From assembly GCF_041734735.1 (NCBI RefSeq), contig NC_134878.1:10122640-10186639 (forward strand): a DNA stretch of 64,000 bases. Reading direction: 5' to 3'. A program made the position numbers and the translations under genes. Positions 13,901 to 24,535 of this stretch are shown here, piece by piece. The number at the start of each line of letters is the position of its first letter. The stretch's first letter is position 1. Below the pieces are notes generated by a model. The model did no database searches, was not told where the DNA came from, and worked only from the letters and a program-made list of their open reading frames with translations. This DNA is from Babylonia areolata (Eukaryota; Mollusca; Gastropoda; Neogastropoda; Buccinidae).

Positions 13901-14575
13901 ATCAAAACGGTTTCAATAGTTTCAGTGTACACACAAACCTTCATACACATTTCATATCAATGCTAAAAATATTACACAGAAAATCAAAATGTAAATCACT
14001 GTAATTTTTCTGCATCATCAAGGATACACGAACACATAAAGCACCAAATGTTTCATGTTTAAAAGGTAAAAGTAAATACACAGTCAAGCCAGCTGTGATG
14101 ATTTTCATATACAAAAACATAAAAAGCACTGACGCCAAATAAAGCAAAACATGGATGCTCATAAATGCTGTTATTCTTCAGTTCATTCAGCCACTTTTTC
14201 AGTTCATTGCATCTGATACTGGCCAGGATCATTCTAAAAAGATGCCATTCTGGAATGAATTATGACTCTGACATGTCCAAAGATCAACAGCAGAAATATG
14301 AGGAACCTCATCTGAATTATGATCTGACCACATGAAAAGGTCACCTTTAAGTTTGGCCAGATTGAAATATTGTATGTTTGGACTATGCACTGTAAAACAT
14401 TTGGCAAAATTTTATTTCACTTGTATACTTGACTGTTCCCAAACAATAACAATTTACAACTGAAAATTTTCTTTGGAGCAGATACATAAATCATTTGGGT
14501 AAAGATGAATTAACAATCACAAATTTGACATGCTTTATTCACTTTGACAAATTCGCAACACTAAACCTACACTGT

Positions 14576-14610
<35 letters not shown>

Positions 14611-14966
14611 GCATAAATTCAATAATAAAATGAGAGAAAAGGGGCCTCTCATGTGAAAAAGTCTGATATTTTCAAGTATTTACTAATCCAGGTAGAAAAT
14701 CAAAGATAGATAAGTTTTAAAAAAAAGAGAGGAAAAGAAAAGGAGATGGAAAAAAAGGAAACAGATATGTAAGAAATGTTCACCTTTCTTCTGTCAATAA
14801 GCATGCCAAGGAAGCAGTTTAGAAATTCAAAAAGGCAAACAGAGATGAACAACAGACCTCTTATAACCTATTTACCAACAGCACTGTTGTTTCATTTATT
14901 CCTTTGGAACACACTTAAAAAAAAAAAGAAGCAACCTATGTTTAGTGTGTAAGTGTTCCTGCTGTA

Positions 14967-15022
<56 letters not shown>

Positions 15023-16127
15023 TGTGTGTGTGTGTGTGTGTGTGTGTCTGTGTGTTTATATGTGTGAGAGAGAACAATACCTGCACAGCTCAGTTTTCAC
15101 TACATGATGTTGAGATTTCCAAACCCTACAAATGTTTTACAGTAGGTATACACAGTCATCCACTGTCCATTACTTATATAAGCTGTCTGTAAAAAAATAA
15201 AAAGAAGAAAGAAAAAAAGGAAAAGAAAGGTATTTACAACCAACTTCATGCGTCCATGTCAAATCAAATACTGCAAGATTTATGCCAAGCTAACTGCTAA
15301 GTTTGTAACAGACGTAATCATGCCGATAAAAAAGTTTGAAAAAAACCTGAAATTGGAAATGATGCTTCCACAGTTAAGTTACAGAACCAAGTATTTATTA
15401 TCATAATACATGATAAAGTTAAATCATTCTAATAAAATGTAACTCACTTCATTACACAATACAAACACCAGTATGAAATAATGCTCCCGCAGTTAAGTTA
15501 CAGAACCAAGCATCATCATTATACACGCATAAGGTTAAATCCTCTCGTTTTATCACACACAATCACCAGTACATCAAACAAAATTCCTCACCTTGTCAAA
15601 CATGTAAAAGCTCACATTTTACCCATGGGGAGGGAGTGGCAAGTAACTGGCAAGAGTAAGGGGTAGACTAAAAAGAATCTTGGTAAAGGTAAAAGTTGAC
15701 TTACATGGGATAAAAGAGGTGACGCATCGAGCCACAAGCTCTTCTTCAGGCAAAAACAAACAAACAAACAAACAAAAAAACCCACCAAAAACCTGGCAAT
15801 ATTTTTGATGACCAATACTCAAGGGAAGTAGTACACAGCTGGCATAATACACAAGACAACCAAAGCACAGGCGGCCATGGCCAGGGAAAAAAACAACAAA
15901 AAAACAAAAACAAAAAACAAAATAAAACAACCTGCAATAAAGAGGCAGATACCCACTTTAAGAATTGTGTCCACCTGGTCCTCAAGATCTAGCAGGTTGG
16001 CCACTGCCTCTTCCTGCTCCTGAGGGTCTAGGGGGGCATTGTTTTTAGGCACCTAGTCACACAGCCAACCACACCACACCCCATTACTGGGTTAAGATTG
16101 TTAGTATCAGGCCAAAATTATTATTGA

Positions 16128-16160
<33 letters not shown>

Positions 16161-19100
16161 ACCAAAAAACAAAACCACAAAAAAAAAAAAAAAAAAAAAA
16201 AAGCTAGCAAAATGCATCAACAGAAATTGGGACTCTTGATTAATAAGGAATGATCAGCAGTTATTGCTGGCAATCTGTTTTGCTCCTTTCTTTCTTTCTT
16301 TGTTTTGTTTTTGGTTTGTTTTCCGACCTTCTCCTTGAGCTTATGGTTTCCCAATTGGGACTCCTGATTAATAAGGATAATCAGCAGTTACTGATGGCAT
16401 TCCGTTCTGCTCCTTTACTTCTTTGAACGTAAGTTACCCTTTTACAGAGACATACATACATTTCCCCAAGTGCATTCTTTTCAAAAACAAAACTATACAT
16501 ATCTTCCCTCGAAGTGCACCCATCACAAGCAGTCATGAGATCCATTCAGTCCCACTTTCTTATGACATATTTTGAATCCATTAGTTAAGTGGTCATAAGA
16601 TCCAGAAAATAAATTAACAGAGTTTATGTACTGGAGTTTGCTTACAGTTCAGAATATAAAATACTCATCTGTGAAAAATTCCGTAATACAAATTCCATAA
16701 TACAAGTCTACAGGACTAAAAGAAACAACAACAGGATATGGATACAGAGAAAAAATAATCATGTTTCAAGTGTTATGCAAAGACGAAAAACATGCATGAG
16801 ACCACATGAATGGATCTGTGCATGCATCTGAATAAGGCATGAACAGAGTGTAAGCATAGTCCACAGAACTTCTGCCATTATATCCAAAGGAAGCATTTGA
16901 ACACCAGAAAAAAAAACCAGTTACATGTATCAATACATGCTGGTAACAGTGATACTATTAGACACCAGAGAGTGCACTTACCACAAACACTACAATTGCT
17001 CATCTCAAATTCTTTCTAACTATGAACAACACATGCAATGCAGATCTGATCATTTGTATTGTTTCCCTTTTCACATATATCATCACCTGCAAGAGCACTG
17101 CAGTTTTACAAGAAAAAAGAAAAAAACCCAGTGGTATACAAAAGAGGACAAAATTTTAAAATTTTAAGTCTTCAGTACTCTTTTCTATTAGTTATTCTTT
17201 CATTAATCTAAATCAAATTATTCACTGTTGTAAACAAATTTGCTCATTCATTATTATAGATCAACTATATTAATCCTTTTTCTGTTGTTACTCCAAATTT
17301 CCCATTCAGTTATTCCTTTTATTCAACAAAGCAACTGAAATTTAGGAATGAACAGAGTCTATCTGGAACAAAAATGTATAAAACATATCTAAAAAGTACC
17401 TAAAACATATCTGACAAGTTATCATAAAAAAAAATATTTTTAAAATTCTAAATTAAATGTATACAAGACGTAGCTAAACACTGCTTCACCCTGAACATAA
17501 TCAGAGATGCAGCTACAGTTCAAGCAATTCTATTATTAAAAAGCAGCAACTTAGAAAACTGCAACCACAAAGCAACAGCAAACACTTAACATTTAAAAAG
17601 TGCGAGTCTGATAACAAATTACAGATTCTATTAGTCTATATACAAAATTTTGAAAAAAAAAAGAAGAAATTGAAAAAAAAAAGTCCAAACCTGCTCAACT
17701 TTCTCTTCACTCTCTGCTGGCCTGGCATCTGTAGCTGCCTGTGTTTCAAATATTATGCAAAAGAAAGTCGTTATGCACACACACACACACACACACACAC
17801 GCGCGCACTCTCAACCACAAGTGTCATCACATCCAAGACACACATATTATCCCAAGCAAATCCAAAGCGTATATCTAAAATGATAGTTTCATAATAATAT
17901 CATAATATTTCATCATATCATAACTGGCTGCTTGTGATCAGAATGTTAGACTGTTGGTGAACTCATCAACTTGTTCATACCTAAAAAAAAAAAAAACGAG
18001 AAAAAAAAAAAGGAAAGAAAAAGTGTGTTTCTGCCTGCATGTTCTTATCATTGCATTTAAGCGATCCTTGATGTGTGTTAGGAGAATACACAAAAATTTC
18101 CTCTGTGAGAGATTAATAAAGCAATACCATACTGCATTATATTTTAGTGTATTGTACTGTGTTGTGTTGTGTCGTGTTATGTTCTGTCATGTTGTGCTGT
18201 GTTGTGTTGTATTGTGTTGTGTTGTATCATGTCATGTTGTGCTGTACTGGATACAGAAAAAATCAAACAGATATATCAACATTTTATCAGTAAGATATGA
18301 CATGGGAATTAACAAAGTTGGAGAAAAAACAAAAAAAGAGAGAAAAAGAACATGTGTCAGCAGTCTTGAGATGTTTGTATAAAGTTCTAGAATTCCTCAC
18401 CAGATAGTGTCAACTTCAATTTAGGAAATAAAAGTGGCGATATTATGCATAAACAATGAACTGTCCCTGAAGACATGGGGGAAAAGGCAGACAATGAGAC
18501 ACACATGCAATTTTCCTATTCACATACTGCAAAATCCTCTGGAAACACATGCAATTCTCCTATCCACATACTGCAAAATCCTCTGGGTTGTTTCCACTCG
18601 GCACTCACCTCTGTGTCCTTTGCTTCACTTTGATTTTCCGTGCCTGCTGAAGTTTTGGCTTTGGCGTCCTCCATCTCCTGTTTCTTCATCTCATACACTG
18701 TCTGGAAGAGCTCTCGCAGTGCAAGCACCACATTCTCTGCCTGCCATCACCAACAGATACGGTTCAGATTCAAGGAGGGCAAAGGCACCAAGGAACGGTG
18801 AAATATCTGGTGCATACAATTTTTTTTTTTTACTCAAACACACCAAGTTTCAGACACACTCACACAAACACACACTCACTTAAACACACACACACAACAA
18901 AACAAAAAACAGTGAAAAATCAAGTACCTGACACACAGCTTAAACACACGCCAAATTTCACACTCACTCACATATGGATATGTAGGCTCATGTAAGATCA
19001 ATGTAGCTCAAACTTAATATATCAAAACACAGTTTAAAGGTCATCTTCACTCACTTCAGTATTTTGCCTGCTTTTTGTTTTTCCTTTCTTGAAAACAGCC

Positions 19101-22100
19101 ACGTGTGTAAAAATGTTAGTAATTATACATACTACACATAAAGATGGTCATCATATACTTAATGGTATAAGTGATAAATATAATGGTATATCAAAAGTTG
19201 GCTTCAGGACACAATATGATGCCAAAGGCTGTTGGGATATCATAATGGCTGGTTCAAGGTTCTTGTCAAAGGCACTGACGGAGATAAAGAACAAGAAAAT
19301 CAGACAGACAAAGGATACTTAAGCAAAGCAACTTACCGAATTTGCTGTCTTGATTCCATAGAACTTGTGAGAATCATCCCCGGAGCCACACACGTAGCCA
19401 AAAGCTCTGCTGTCTGTCACATCTCGGGATATGAAAGAAATCCTATGCACAGGGTGTGTGTGTAATATACTCTGAAATGAAACAAGGTTGGTTCATTTCA
19501 CTGCACCGTACTAAATTTGTACTGCCCATTACAAATAAAGCAACAACATAAACAGCATTCTGCCTAAATTAGGGCAATGTTTATGACAACTGGGTGATTA
19601 TTTTTTAATCAATTTTTTTTTATGTATTTAATAAAAGCAGATCCTGAACACATAATAAAGACGCAACGATAAATAACAATTCTCTAATCAGTCCTCAAAT
19701 ATAATCTCATAATATTTGTACATAATCTGCAACACCAATCCAAAAGAAATCATACAGAATACAGCAACAGACACCCCTTATCAGTATAACGTTAACTGGA
19801 AATGTAGGTCAGGATAATCAAAGGGTGAAACAATAGGTCTGTCCATCAAACATAGTCCACATATCTGTACTGATAACACAGTATATTCTGTACAGTCTTC
19901 TGATAATAAAACCTTGCTTCATGGCCAAGGAACTAATAATCTCTGGTATTCTCTAAATAAAGATATTTAAGTAGTTCCTTTGTTCATGTCATTATTCTCT
20001 TTGTCACTGTGGCAGAAACAGTACCGATACTGTCACAATACTGTCATTCTTTTCAAATTTGATCCCTGTCCCCCTTTTGAAGTATGATGAACAGCTGTTT
20101 CAAATTAGAACTGCAACATCATAATGAAGCATTTATATGGGGCAGGAATGAGACCCCTGCCCGAGTGTGCACTGGCAGGTCATGGTATAGTATGAGTAGT
20201 TAAACAAGCATTTATAAGCTTATGTAAGTATGGGTAGTTAAACAAGCATTTCAATATGTGTAACTAAACAAGCATTTATATGTTCACATACAAGCCTAAA
20301 GTCGTTAAGTTGTTTGCGCAAAAATACATTTTTTTAAATCCATAATACAACTTTCCCATTCTAAACAAATGATGGAGACACTATGGTCCAAGAGTCATAC
20401 TCACAACAACAACAAAATATTTACAAAATTAAAAAAATCTCTTTTTCCCACCATTCTGTTTCTTTTCTTCATCCACGCAGCACATAGTTCAGCGATACGT
20501 ACCATTGATGCACTATCAATAATCTTCAGCCCCTCAAGTGTGACATTGATGAAGATTTTCTGTTTGTGTTGTCCTGAGGTCTTCACTGCACCTTTCAGTT
20601 TCTGAATGGTTTCCTGGCACATTTTGTCTCCCCTGGCCTCTGGAACATCCTCAATGCCGATCAGTTTCGCCCTGTAGCTGATGCCATTTCCTTCAAACCT
20701 TGAGGCGTCTGTTGCTGTTGGCAACATAAACAAAACACTTGATGTTTATAACCTTGATGTGTCTGGTGCTGTTGGTAACATAATGCGTCTGTTGCACACT
20801 TGATATTTATAACCTTGATGTGTCTGGCGCTGTTGGTAACATAATGCGTCTGTTGCACACTTGATATTTATAACCTTGATGTGTCTGGTGCTGTTGGCAA
20901 CATAATGTGTCTGTTGCTGTTGGTAACAAACAACAAACACTTGATATCTGTAACACTGGCTCATTTCTTTTTTTTTTTTTTTTTTGGTCAGTTTATTGTT
21001 GTTGTTTTTCCCTCCATGATTGATGTAACAAATTAATAAGTGTAATATGGTAAGTTGGTCACCTGCCTTATAGTTTTGCTCTTGTTTGGGTTTAAAAAAA
21101 AAATCTAATCTGGCGATGTAACTATTTCATAACATCAAAACATGTCTTGCACAGTGGCCAGGAAGCAAGTGCACATATTCAATTTACACATGACCCAAGA
21201 TTTTTTATTCTCCCCTCCTCTAGACCTTGTGTGGCAAGCTGGCTGCTTGCCTATTGGATGCAAATATAAACTGATATCCTGCATTTAACCTGCACTGTGC
21301 GTATGTAAAAGGACCAATGGCAAGAACTGTTTCCAGCAAATTTTATGGAAAAAATCTACTTTGATAGTAAAGCACACAGAGTCTTGCAGACAGAAAAAAA
21401 ATGTGGCGCCGGTTTATTGTGACGCACTCTCCTCAGGTACAGCAGCCCAAATCCCACGCAGAGAAATCTGTTGTGGCTGAAGTATAAAATAATTCATTAA
21501 ACATGTCCTGACTGCATATTCTCTAAGGAGGTCCATTTATAATAGCTGTGCATATTCTCTAAGGAGGTCCATTTATAATAGCTGCAAAATGATAATCTAT
21601 CCAAAACTAACTTCAACTGATGAACACAATTTTTAGCACAATGAGAGCACACAGACTGTGCCCAACCCACCTAAACAACGATATTTGGCAACCTTCATTA
21701 CTGAAGAACAAAGCTCTACACGAGCTGCGCATCCAAATCTGCTCAGGCTGACAACTCAAAGCTGCATTCAATCTGTTTAAGTTTGGGATCTTTGAAAAGT
21801 TGTGTGCACTCTGTCTCACTGTTCAAAGCCTCAGTCTTTACACAAAATATGTTCAAATCTGTATCCTCTCAAATTAAGTGACATGAAATTCCTGGTGTCG
21901 TCAACAAAGCACAGCTGCAATGCAACAATATAAAAAGTAATGAAATGTGACAGGACGACACATGGAGCAGAGCAGTGGATCAGGAAGGAACCTATCAGGA
22001 CGTTACCAAACCAGGAATGAACCCAAAGCCCCGCCCCTTCCCTCTTCAAACAGCAGGCATCAGCTGCCAAATTACCCGGATGCTGTGCACAACAGGAAAC

Positions 22101-22424
22101 ACAACAGACCCACATGCTCCTTGGCTGCCCAAACAAAGACAGGGAATAAATGCTGAAATGGTGAACAGTTAGGCCTAATGTCCATGAGGTATTGTTTATT
22201 AGTGACTGTCTGGACTCTCAGTCTCAGTCTCCCAGAGAATTTGTGCATGACATAAAGTCAATCAGTCTTAAATAAATTGCCAAAATTTATTTCACAATCT
22301 TTCCAAAATCATTTTTGGAAAATATAAGTTTAGGAGCACCAAAACTGCATTCAACCTGCATGTATACATGCAAAACAAAACTGGATGAAAGTTCACAATA
22401 CTAACCTTTTTGTTTTTTGGACAT
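1228..22424 (-). CDS. DAB: Disabled homologue (Dab), PTB-domain clathrin adaptor, 10 coding exons
   Basis: Disabled proteins bind NPxY tails of lipoprotein-type receptors through a PTB domain and link them to clathrin and AP-2 at the plasma membrane. Coding exons, minus strand: 22406-22424, 20503-20708, 19337-19471, 18609-18740, 17691-17738, 15957-16052, 11048-11785, 7085-8743, 2592-2645, 1228-1248. They join in phase to 1,035 codons plus stop. The PTB domain spans about residues 9-145 and carries family strings such as YRAKLIGIEDV, HKQKIF and RAFGYVCG. A clathrin box LLDLE is at residues 200-204. One DPW, many DPF and a few NPF motifs (AP-2 and EH-domain ligands) and a proline-rich stretch follow. 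The start is the only ATG before the PTB domain and has an in-frame stop 30 nt upstream in the same exon. No DAB1-type YQxI/YQxV tyrosine motifs follow the PTB domain, so it looks closer to the endocytic DAB2 type; that is inference. Internal splice forms are possible. Confidence 0.9.
2592..2645 (-). CDS. DAB: Dab coding exon 9
   Basis: A 54-nt phase-0 exon between a ...cccag acceptor and a gtgagt donor. It encodes 18 residues including SPFGDSFF, in the same composition as the DPF-rich tail. Because it is a multiple of three it could be skipped without a frameshift. Confidence 0.7.
3311..3632. repeat. Minisatellite, alternating 42/44-bp units
   Basis: Eight copies of a unit starting gatgcatgcagacatgcac begin at 3311, 3353, 3397, 3439, 3483, 3525, 3569 and 3611. 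Spacings alternate exactly 42, 44, 42, 44, because the (CT)n part differs by one dinucleotide, so the real period is an 86-bp dimer. Open frames on both strands across it are a by-product. Confidence 0.95.
5079..5658. mobile_element. MITE-like element with 12-bp inverted ends
   Basis: The segment starts gactcacttgtg and ends with the exact inverse cacaagtgagtc, 580 bp apart. It contains an internal (GT)n tract at about 5129-5175 and no coding capacity. The layout fits a non-autonomous DNA transposon; the superfamily is not clear. Element limits rest on the inverted ends only. Confidence 0.55.
5966..6031 (+). repeat. (GT)n microsatellite
   Basis: An uninterrupted run of about 33 GT units in a Dab intron. 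Confidence 0.97.
7085..8743 (-). CDS. DAB: Dab coding exon 8: proline-rich, DPF/NPF tail
   Basis: A 1,659-nt exon (residues 459-1011) from a ...tttttgcag acceptor to a gtaagt donor. It holds most of the endocytic ligands: KDPFGDPF, ADPFQ, HDPFTEDPFG, TDPFG, DDPFR, VDPFG and DNPFSSPAF, plus an acidic LFDDL segment. Between them are polyproline stretches such as PPPRPPPIP that suit SH3 domains. It is far more GC-rich than the flanking introns, which explains the many open antisense frames over it. Confidence 0.92.
8858..8998 (+). mobile_element. Terminal-repeat fragment of a DIRS-like element
   Basis: The block from the aagtaacctacttccag region to gggtcacag closely resembles 37350-37480, the right inverted repeat of the DIRS-like element in this window. 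No coding part is present. It is an old, isolated relic in a Dab intron. Confidence 0.55.
9105..9917 (+). mobile_element. SINE family B, split by an inserted SINE
   Basis: The tRNA-like head (ggtggcagaatggataagat) is at 9111-9130 and the body resumes at 9590. The central block around 9690-9800 (cattcagatgaggtgataaa, ggcaaaattct) and a tail near 9890-9915 (acgcctccttga) match the copies at 62325 and 63841. The 9137-9584 element interrupts it. Confidence 0.75.
9137..9584 (-). mobile_element. SINE family C inserted in SINE B
   Basis: A copy in reverse orientation whose 3' end, on the minus strand, carries aaagtgcttaga, gtgctatagaagtatcc and a (TCAA)n-type tail. It is flanked by the 5-bp direct repeat ATCAT at 9132-9136 and 9585-9589. 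The same sequence recurs at 48131-48780 and, in part, at 23710 and 35790. The tRNA-like head is missing, so this copy is 5'-truncated. Confidence 0.75.
10100..10276 (+). mobile_element. LINE 3' end with (ATTCT)n tail
   Basis: A T-rich segment ends in ggtacacttggtaataaa and then about five ATTCT units. This looks like the 3' UTR and tail of a CR1-like LINE. No reverse-transcriptase part is left. Confidence 0.45.
11048..11785 (-). CDS. DAB: Dab coding exon 7: DPW/DPF modules and GMxQP repeat
   Basis: A 738-nt phase-0 exon (residues 213-458). It opens with GIKQFKDLDFEE, carries DPW, two DPF and one NPF motif, and contains a duplicated module (TAPTKT...SDLxQLSSPP...). It ends in 17 consecutive five-residue units of the MAQPG/MGQPG type. 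The donor is gtcagt, directly after GQQ. Confidence 0.92.
11066..11320 (-). repeat. DAB: Coding minisatellite, 17 x 15 bp, in Dab
   Basis: Exactly 17 in-frame 15-bp units encode MAQPG or MGQPG (residues 368-452), with a few variants (IGQPS, MGQAG) at the N-terminal end. Neighbouring units are nearly identical at the nucleotide level, including third positions, which indicates recent expansion or homogenisation. Confidence 0.97.
11786..15956 (-). other. Dab intron between coding exons 6 and 7
   Basis: Besides the 66-bp repeat it holds CA-rich tracts (13154-13186, 13663-13806), (TC)n at 14577-14607 and a long (GT)n at 14970-15055. A loose duplication of about 100 bp lies at 15361-15479 and 15482-15576. 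No coding exon was recognised. Confidence 0.7.
12205..12402. repeat. Tandem repeat, 3 x 66 bp
   Basis: Three copies of a unit starting at agactaatatgaatgtctt (12211, 12277, 12343) with a strict 66-bp period, in a Dab intron. Being a multiple of three it gives a spurious 22-residue repeat frame. Confidence 0.93.
15957..16052 (-). CDS. DAB: Dab coding exon 6: clathrin box
   Basis: A 96-nt phase-0 exon with a gtgggt donor. It encodes residues 181-212, including NLLDLEDQV, which fits the clathrin-box consensus (L, hydrophobic, x, hydrophobic, acidic). The acceptor (...gactag) has a weak pyrimidine tract. Confidence 0.8.
16125..16202. repeat. Poly-A tract and duplicated flank
   Basis: A-rich run of about 75 nt. 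Downstream, two copies of a segment of about 70 bp (start ttgggactc, at 16227 and 16356) form a diverged direct duplication in the Dab intron. Confidence 0.85.
16203..17690 (-). other. Dab intron between coding exons 5 and 6
   Basis: AT-rich intron with the 16227/16356 duplication. I see no coding exon or recognisable element in the rest. Confidence 0.6.
17691..17738 (-). CDS. DAB: Dab coding exon 5, small linker
   Basis: A 48-nt phase-0 exon encoding AATDARPAESEEKVEQ, an acidic linker after the PTB domain. The acceptor is ...aacacag and the donor gtttgg is a poor match, so alternative use is likely. Confidence 0.65.
17739..19336 (-). other. Dab introns flanking coding exon 4
   Basis: Simple sequence only, apart from the exon at 18609-18740. 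There is a (CA)n at 17777-17808, a TGTTG-type degenerate pentanucleotide tract at 18145-18245 and a short direct repeat near 18500-18580 (aaacacatgcaatt-type units). No other exon was recognised. Confidence 0.65.
18609..18740 (-). CDS. DAB: Dab coding exon 4: PTB C-terminal helix
   Basis: A 132-nt phase-0 exon encoding AENVVLALRELFQTVYEMKK and a charged linker. The first part aligns with the C-terminal helix of Dab PTB domains (ILDLRDLFQLIYELK in vertebrates, from memory). The donor is gtgagt. Confidence 0.9.
19337..19471 (-). CDS. DAB: Dab coding exon 3: PTB core
   Basis: A 135-nt phase-0 exon with HPVHRISFISRDVTDSRAFG followed by YVCG and FYGIKTA. This is the core of the PTB beta-sandwich and includes its best-conserved stretch. 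The acceptor is ...catttcag and the donor gtaagt. Confidence 0.93.
20140..20215 (+). mobile_element. Terminal-repeat fragment of a DIRS-like element
   Basis: A short relic (gacccctgcc, gtgcactgg, ggtcatggta) similar to the inverted repeat of the DIRS-like element near 37430-37490. It is old and diverged. Confidence 0.4.
20503..20708 (-). CDS. DAB: Dab coding exon 2: PTB N-terminal half
   Basis: A 206-nt exon. It completes the codon split after MSKKQK and encodes DASRFEGNGISYRAKLIGIE and onward to KIIDSASM. RFxGxGxxYxAKLIGI is the hallmark start of the Disabled PTB domain. Donor gtacgt. Its acceptor and first 12 nt are repeated in the adjacent intronic array at 20750-20950. Confidence 0.93.
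20698..20950 (-). repeat. DAB: Tandem array derived from the Dab exon 2 splice acceptor
   Basis: Units of about 61 bp begin with aaccttgatg (plus strand) at 20750, 20811 and 20872. Over 34 nt each unit matches, with about 4 differences, the junction at the exon itself (aaccttgaggcgtctgttgc at 20698-20717). So each unit carries the first 12 exonic bases plus the acceptor region. Confidence 0.85.
21205..21497 (+). mobile_element. SINE family A, old copy
   Basis: Diverged copy. It keeps the cctctagacctt block, a ggaaaaaatctactttgata-like segment and the 3' end (gacgcactctcc, cacgcagagaaatctgttgt) seen in the better copies at 34144 and 51236. The head is lost. Confidence 0.6.
21512..21584. repeat. 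36-bp direct duplication
   Basis: Two adjacent, nearly identical copies of a unit starting gcatattctctaaggaggtc. Confidence 0.9.
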
Positions 22425-22454
22425 CTCTGCTTGATTTCAAAGCCGTCTTCAGAT
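22406..22454 (-). CDS. DAB: Dab exon with start codon
   Basis: A 49-nt exon between a ...cttttcag acceptor and a gttagt donor. It has 30 nt of 5' UTR, starting with an in-frame TGA, then ATG at 22422-22424 and MSKKQK plus one base. This phase gives DASRF at the next exon; the alternative open frame runs into a stop after the junction. Confidence 0.8.
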
Positions 22455-23627
22455 CTGAAAAGAGAAATGGAATAATCAATATATATCTATACATCAAATA
22501 CTTCATCATCAAAGTAACATTAAAGTTTAAATACTCTTGGGGGATGAAAGAACAAAAATCATGATACAAAACCAAATTCTGTGAAATCAAAAGAAAGAGC
22601 AATAATAATATACATGTACAGAGTTGACAAATTTACTATTAAAAAAACAACAACAAAAAACCAAAACAAAAACAAAAAAACAAACAAACAACAACAACAA
22701 CAACAAAAAAACACCCCAAAAAACTGAATTTATATACTGTTTTTACTGTCATCGAGTAAATGGCAGAAACAGAATACACTGTTTGACACCCAGCAGTCCA
22801 CCCACAAATCCACATGCCAATACCACAGTTATTTTGACTTCTCACCACCATGACTGAATACTTTATAAGACTGCAGTGGGTTGTTTCTATTTGATTTGAC
22901 ATTCTTGTGAAATTATGGCAGAAAAGAAAATCATTATGTAAATAATGAACCAAACTTTTTTTAATGACAACCACTGTGACTTGTCAACAAGCCAAGCAGT
23001 CTGTGCAAGAATATGTATACTTTCTTCTACAAAAAACACCCCCTGTTTTGGATATTCCATATTTATCAATTAGCCTCCCCTGCCTCCTCATACCTCCCCC
23101 CACCCCCCCCCCTACCCCTCCAATATTCACTTTCTCATACAAGTGACCAAATTTATTGCTGAATCCTGTGGCACTAAGAGGAAAATATTAATGAATTTCT
23201 GTTTGCATGGAATGGTGTCTTTTCTGGGGGAGGGTTTGTTCTTTTTTTAAATATGTATTGTTGACTGCAGGCATGCGCATACACACACATATACATTAAA
23301 CAAAAGTCACAATTGCACAGGTAGTGTTTATTCTTGTAAAACCACATGCAGTTCTGCATTTACTTTATTTCTAAAGCTTTGTGCACTTAAGTCATAGTGC
23401 TTAAAAAAAACAACAACAACAACTTTGCTTTCATCTCAAGATCAAAGTATGTCTTCTGAATCAATTTTTGCAAGTGCACTGAGATTCTACTTTTTTTTTT
23501 TTTCTTCTTTCCTTTCTCTTAGAATTAAACTATGTCTACAATTCTTTCGCTGAACAGAGCAAAGTACAAAGAACTAAAAATCAGTTGTGAAAGTTATCAT
23601 GGCCAGTTCATTAGTTTAACTACCATA

Positions 23628-23668
<41 letters not shown>

Positions 23669-23709
23669 TGTGTTCAGCATGCATCCCCTCCAGCTCTCCC
23701 CCCCCCTCC

Positions 23710-23830
23710 CCCCAAAACAGAGTATGACTGCCTACATGGTGGAGGTAAAAACAGGCATACACATGAAAGCCCACTTGTGTATTTAAGGGAATGTGGGAGT
23801 TGCAGCCCATGAAGAAGAAGAAGAAACAGG
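23710..23830 (-). mobile_element. SINE C-related fragment
   Basis: The plus-strand block ccaaaacagagtatgactgc followed by ctacatggtggaggtaaaaa is the reverse complement of the 9387-9421 part of SINE C. It then runs through gtgggagttgcagccca to a (GAA)n tract. Confidence 0.55.
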
Positions 23831-24074
23831 GTTGTGGTGCAAGAATTCAATCTTTCAAATTCTGTTAATTTGTTTTACAAAAAGTTAAATGACATTGTTA
23901 CAGACAAGTACTAAGTAGGTAAGTATAATTTGAGAATGCGGGAAAAGCTGAAGCATTCTTCTGAGATGCTGAATGATTTTTCCTGGTGATTTGATGATAA
24001 AGATTTGAGTGAAGAAATACAAGCAGCTAAGATTGATCCAAAAAACAACACTGAACAAGAAGAAGCTGAATGTG

Positions 24075-24535
24075 AACCTGATGTTGTCAACGAAAGCATT
24101 GTTTGAATGTGCGAAAGACTGCAAATCCAGATGGTATTGTGGGAGACCACTAAAAACATACTTCTCAGCTTTCTTATGTTTATAGCTTTTTATTTACATG
24201 GTCTTCAAAAGAATACATAAAACAATTCCTGCCCTGTGGAAAATACCTACTGTTTACCATGTCCTCCTGAAGAAACGGAACGCTGACTGCCTTGATGATT
24301 TCTGTCTAGTTGTTCTAACATCAGTAGCAATGAGAAGTTTAGAAAAATTGTTCTCTGCTCACTTTTGGGTAACACAATACAATGTCGTTGACCCCATGCA
24401 GTTTGATTACAGACAAAAATACCAACAGATGATGCCACACTTACACTCCTACACTATGTATACTCACACCTGGAAAAACCTGCCTCTTTTGCACTCATTC
24501 TTTTCATTGATTTCTTTTTCTTACTGTTTTTAACA
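24075..24535 (+). mobile_element. LINE reverse-transcriptase fragment
   Basis: Translations across the block give RKTANPDGI, ALWKIPTVYHVLLKKRNADC, DDFCLVVLTSVAMRSLEKL and VDPMQFDYRQKYQ. These match the N-terminal part of a non-LTR reverse transcriptase (canonical GPDGI, ALWK, LxxRPVALTS, DPxQFAYR). Frameshifts and stops make it dead. Confidence 0.75.
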
